Assembly: GCA_002684695.1 (NCBI GenBank)
Contig: NYVQ01000017.1
Span: forward strand, 1 to 7,419
Direction: 5' to 3'
DNA: 7,419 nt
Source: SAR116 cluster bacterium
GTDB taxonomy: Bacteria > Pseudomonadota > Alphaproteobacteria > Puniceispirillales > GCA-002684695
Part shown: piece after piece, positions 5,137 through 7,419 of the stretch
Numbering within the stretch: position 1 is the stretch's first letter
Layout of the letters: each line of letters starts with the position of its first letter
Translations under genes and position numbers: made by a program
The notes under the pieces: generated by a model
Told to the model about the DNA's origin: nothing
The model's database searches: none
Seen by the model: only the letters and a program-made list of their open reading frames with translations

Positions 5137-6819
5137 ATGAAACCACGCGATCCAATAGCACAGCTTTTAACACATGAAGTTATTAATATGCCGTCTTACA
5201 TGGGAAATCAGAACCTTTGGAAGGATGACAGTGCTCTTCGTCATTGGATAAAAGTTGAAGGTGGCATAGAACATTCAGATCATTTGGCGCGTGTCGGTCG
5301 ATTGACTGGGTTAGAAGAGACTTTTGAAAAGGCACATCAGGCAAATCGTCATGGGCCAGAATTACGTGCTTATGACCGCTATGGAATGCGCATCAATTCT
5401 GTAGATTATCATCCTGCTTATCATGATTTAATGGACCTTGCAATTTCCAATAAGATGCATAATTTTGCATGGGCAAATGAGGGCAAAGCAGGACACGTCG
5501 GCCAGTCTGCCCTGACCTATATGTTTTGCCAACCTGAAGGTGGTGTGATGTGCCCAATGGCTATGACTTATTCCGTAGTACCATCGTTGCGCTTAGCCCC
5601 GTCTTTGGCGCGCGAATGGATGCCACGCTTAATGTCCACAAAATATGATAAGCGTGATATTCCTGCAGAGGAAAAAACAAGTGCGATGATTGGTATGTTC
5701 ATGACCGAAAAACAAGGAGGTTCGGATGTACGTTCTAATTCTACTGTAGCTGTACCAGATAGTGACGGCTATCTTCTGACAGGACATAAATTCTTTTGCT
5801 CAGCACCGATGTGTGACGCTTTTTTAGTTTTGGCCAATACAGATAGCAATGGGATCAGCTGTTTTCTTGTCCCTCGTTGGTTGCCTAATGGCACGCGTAA
5901 TAATTTGTTTATTCAGCGGATGAAGGATAAGCTGGGGAACAAGTCCAACGCATCGACAGAAATGGAGTTTCAGGACACATACGGTGTAATGGTAGGCGAA
6001 GAAGGACGCGGCATTCGCACGATCATCGAGATGGTCACAGGCAACAGGTTATATTGCGCCATGTCCTCGGCTGGGATCATGCGTCAGGCGCTGGTGCAGG
6101 CACTGCATCATACTTCACATCGGTCAGCCTTTCAAAAACGTTTAATTCAGCAGCCGCTGATGCGTAATGTTCTGGCTGACATGGCAGTTGAGGTTGAGGC
6201 TTCGTTAGCGCTTGGCCTTCGCGTCGCTCGGGCCATGGACCAACAGGATAATTTAGCTGAGGCGGCACTAGCACGCATTGGAACTGCGGTTGCGAAGTAT
6301 TGGAACACCAAACGCTGTCCTTCGCTTGTGGTTGAAGCGCTTGAATGCCATGGTGGGCCGGGTTACATCGAAGAGAGTATCATGCCCCGGCTTTACCGCG
6401 AAGCACCACTTAACTCTATTTGGGAAGGATCTGGCAATATTATGAGTTTAGATGTACTCCGGGCTATCAGGCGAGAGCCTGAGTCAATTCCATCCTTTAT
6501 GGCTGAGGTTAAAAAAGCACGTGGCAATCACCCCAATCTTGACCGCAATATTGATGAACTTCAGCATGAATTGGATAATCTTGACGGAATTGAAGGTCGT
6601 ATGCGTATGATTACCGAGATGATGGCACTAACGCTTCAGGGTGCTTTATTAACTGAGCATGGTGACAATGCTGTTGCAGATGCATTCTGCGTTTCTCGTC
6701 TTGCACCTCGTTATCGTGGCGCCTTTGGTACGTTGCCATTTGGCTGTGATCTGGATTCGATTATTAACCGCGCATTGCCAAGTTTCAATGCTAACATCCA
6801 GACAGGAGACGAGAAATGA
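5137..6819 (+). CDS. Acyl-CoA dehydrogenase, AidB-like clade
   Basis: A 560-residue flavoenzyme, close in length and layout to E. coli AidB (541 residues) and collinear with it from the N-terminal NLWKDD-ALR segment onward. Motifs: CPMAMTYS, MTEKQGGSDVRSN (189-201, flavin/substrate loop), TGHKFFCSAP (215-224), MKDKLGNKSNAS, IQQPLMRNVLADMA, ECHGGPGYIEES (403-414), and REAPLNSIWEGSGNIMSLDVLR, with Trp429 and Glu430 at the place of the catalytic base of this clade. The C-terminal region (about 445-560) matches the extra helical domain of AidB-type proteins. The family is FAD-bound and oxidises short or branched acyl-CoA thioesters, passing electrons to ETF; E. coli AidB has only weak activity, binds DNA and belongs to the Ada response. 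Here the setting is metabolic (LysR in front, oxidoreductase behind), so a catabolic role is more likely than DNA repair. It overlaps the next gene by ATGA. DmdC-like function is possible but not shown. Confidence 0.93.
   Translation: MKPRDPIAQLLTHEVINMPSYMGNQNLWKDDSALRHWIKVEGGIEHSDHLARVGRLTGLEETFEKAHQANRHGPELRAYDRYGMRINSVDYHPAYHDLMDLAISNKMHNFAWANEGKAGHVGQSALTYMFCQPEGGVMCPMAMTYSVVPSLRLAPSLAREWMPRLMSTKYDKRDIPAEEKTSAMIGMFMTEKQGGSDVRSNSTVAVPDSDGYLLTGHKFFCSAPMCDAFLVLANTDSNGISCFLVPRWLPNGTRNNLFIQRMKDKLGNKSNASTEMEFQDTYGVMVGEEGRGIRTIIEMVTGNRLYCAMSSAGIMRQALVQALHHTSHRSAFQKRLIQQPLMRNVLADMAVEVEASLALGLRVARAMDQQDNLAEAALARIGTAVAKYWNTKRCPSLVVEALECHGGPGYIEESIMPRLYREAPLNSIWEGSGNIMSLDVLRAIRREPESIPSFMAEVKKARGNHPNLDRNIDELQHELDNLDGIEGRMRMITEMMALTLQGALLTEHGDNAVADAFCVSRLAPRYRGAFGTLPFGCDLDSIINRALPSFNANIQTGDEK
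6804..6809 (+). promoter_or_regulatory. Ribosome binding site of the SDR gene, inside the AidB-like gene
   Basis: AGGAGA lies 6 nt before the ATG at 6816, supporting the 4-nt overlapping start and cotranslation. Confidence 0.65.
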
Positions 6820-7419
6820 GAATTGCACTTTTTGGGGCTACTGGTGGGGTTGGTGGCTATTTTCTAATAAAGTCGCTTGCAAAAAATTATGAGGTCACAG
6901 CCTTGGTTAGAAAGCCCAAAAAACTTAGAGAACACACAAACCTCTCTTTGCACAAGGGCGACGTCACCAACCCTAGCGATGTAGCGAAGGTTATTGTCGG
7001 TTCTGAAGTTGTTGTTAGTTGCCTAGGCAATGTCAAAGGTGTGTTGATAATGGAAAAAGCTACCGAGGCAATTCTACAAGCCGCAACTGAACAATCAAAT
7101 CCGCCAAAATGCCTTTTTGTGAGCAGTATCGGTTGTGGTGGCTCTTCTTGGGTTGTCAAACAAATGCTTAAAATGATAGGTGGTCGTTCGAGTTTTGCAG
7201 ACTATGAAAGGGCAGACAATCGCATATCGCGTGAGAAAAATATCCCATATGTATTGGTCCGGCCTGCTGCTCTTAAGGACAAACCTGGAAACCGGAAGTA
7301 TCGTGTTTTTCATGGTGATGGCACATTTGCACGACCTATTGCGAAAGAAGATGTCGCTGAGTTTCTGATTGATGCCATCTCAATCAATGATTGGGATGGC
7401 CAAGGAGGTATTCAATTGG
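6816..7419 (+). CDS. NAD(P)-binding atypical SDR (NmrA/NAD_binding_10-like); 3' end cut by window edge
   Basis: The frame is open for 201 codons to the right edge. It starts with a Rossmann beta strand and the glycine motif GATGGVG (7-13). ALVRKPKKL (29-37) follows the second strand, where Arg32/Lys33 suggests NADP(H). Further landmarks are KGDVTNP (47-53), VVVSCLGN (65-72), FVSSIG (101-106), DYERAD (129-134) and YVLVRPAAL (145-153). This is the pattern of atypical/extended SDRs related to NmrA, flavin reductase and NAD-epimerase-like proteins. The usual KxxAE helix before the RP strand is replaced by DYERAD, so the YxxxK catalytic pair of classical SDRs is absent. The protein may be a reductase, or a redox sensor without catalysis. 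Probably only a few residues are missing, since the GGIQL end resembles the C-terminus of the family. It shares an operon with the acyl-CoA dehydrogenase (ATGA overlap). Confidence 0.85.
   Translation, partial: MRIALFGATGGVGGYFLIKSLAKNYEVTALVRKPKKLREHTNLSLHKGDVTNPSDVAKVIVGSEVVVSCLGNVKGVLIMEKATEAILQAATEQSNPPKCLFVSSIGCGGSSWVVKQMLKMIGGRSSFADYERADNRISREKNIPYVLVRPAALKDKPGNRKYRVFHGDGTFARPIAKEDVAEFLIDAISINDWDGQGGIQL
7402..7409 (+). promoter_or_regulatory. Possible strong ribosome binding site at the right edge
   Basis: AAGGAGGT is a full anti-16S match. A TTG at 7416-7418 lies 6 nt further, or a start codon may lie just past the edge. It also encodes Gln-Gly-Gly of the SDR, so it could be coincidental; the next gene would then overlap the end of the SDR gene. 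Confidence 0.25.

Noticed and set aside
7095..7313. Minus- and plus-strand frames of 60-90 codons across 6887-7368
   Set aside because: They lie opposite or out of frame to the SDR gene, whose Rossmann motif and ATGA coupling are clear.

Overview
The window holds six protein genes, two of them cut by its edges, from what is most likely an alphaproteobacterium, plausibly marine. The organism guess rests on three things: a DmdA-like member of the GcvT superfamily, GcvA-like LysR regulators together with an AidB-type acyl-CoA dehydrogenase, and moderate, uneven GC. It is an inference from gene content, not from a marker gene.

Left module (1-2711, minus strand): a folate-type methyltransferase/demethylase of the GcvT superfamily (1383-2594), closest by eye to DMSP demethylase DmdA, is followed 2 nt later by an acyl-CoA synthetase (AMP-binding family) that runs off the left edge (1-1380). 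A LysR regulator (2723-3598, plus strand) is transcribed divergently. The 128-bp gap between them carries a near-perfect 29-bp inverted repeat.

Middle (3599-4172): a small Cys-rich, basic protein of the HGG-motif type (3742-4092) sits behind a promoter with a consensus -10 hexamer. It lies between the 3' ends of two convergent LysR genes.

Right module (4173-7419): a second LysR gene (4173-5042, minus strand), clearly paralogous to the first, is divergent from an AidB-like acyl-CoA dehydrogenase gene (5137-6819). That gene overlaps by 4 nt an NAD(P)-binding atypical SDR gene (6816 to the right edge). The 94-bp divergent gap holds a second 29-bp dyad of the same design, at exactly the same distance from its LysR start codon.

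Taken together, the locus looks like two mirror-image regulator/enzyme modules. One has a demethylase-like enzyme plus a CoA ligase; the other has an acyl-CoA dehydrogenase plus an oxidoreductase. A plausible joint role is one-carbon removal from a small organic acid, CoA activation and dehydrogenation, parallel in logic to DmdA-DmdB-DmdC. The substrate is unknown, and the dehydrogenase belongs to the AidB clade rather than obviously to DmdC. The matched operators and paralogous regulators are the most distinctive feature of the window.
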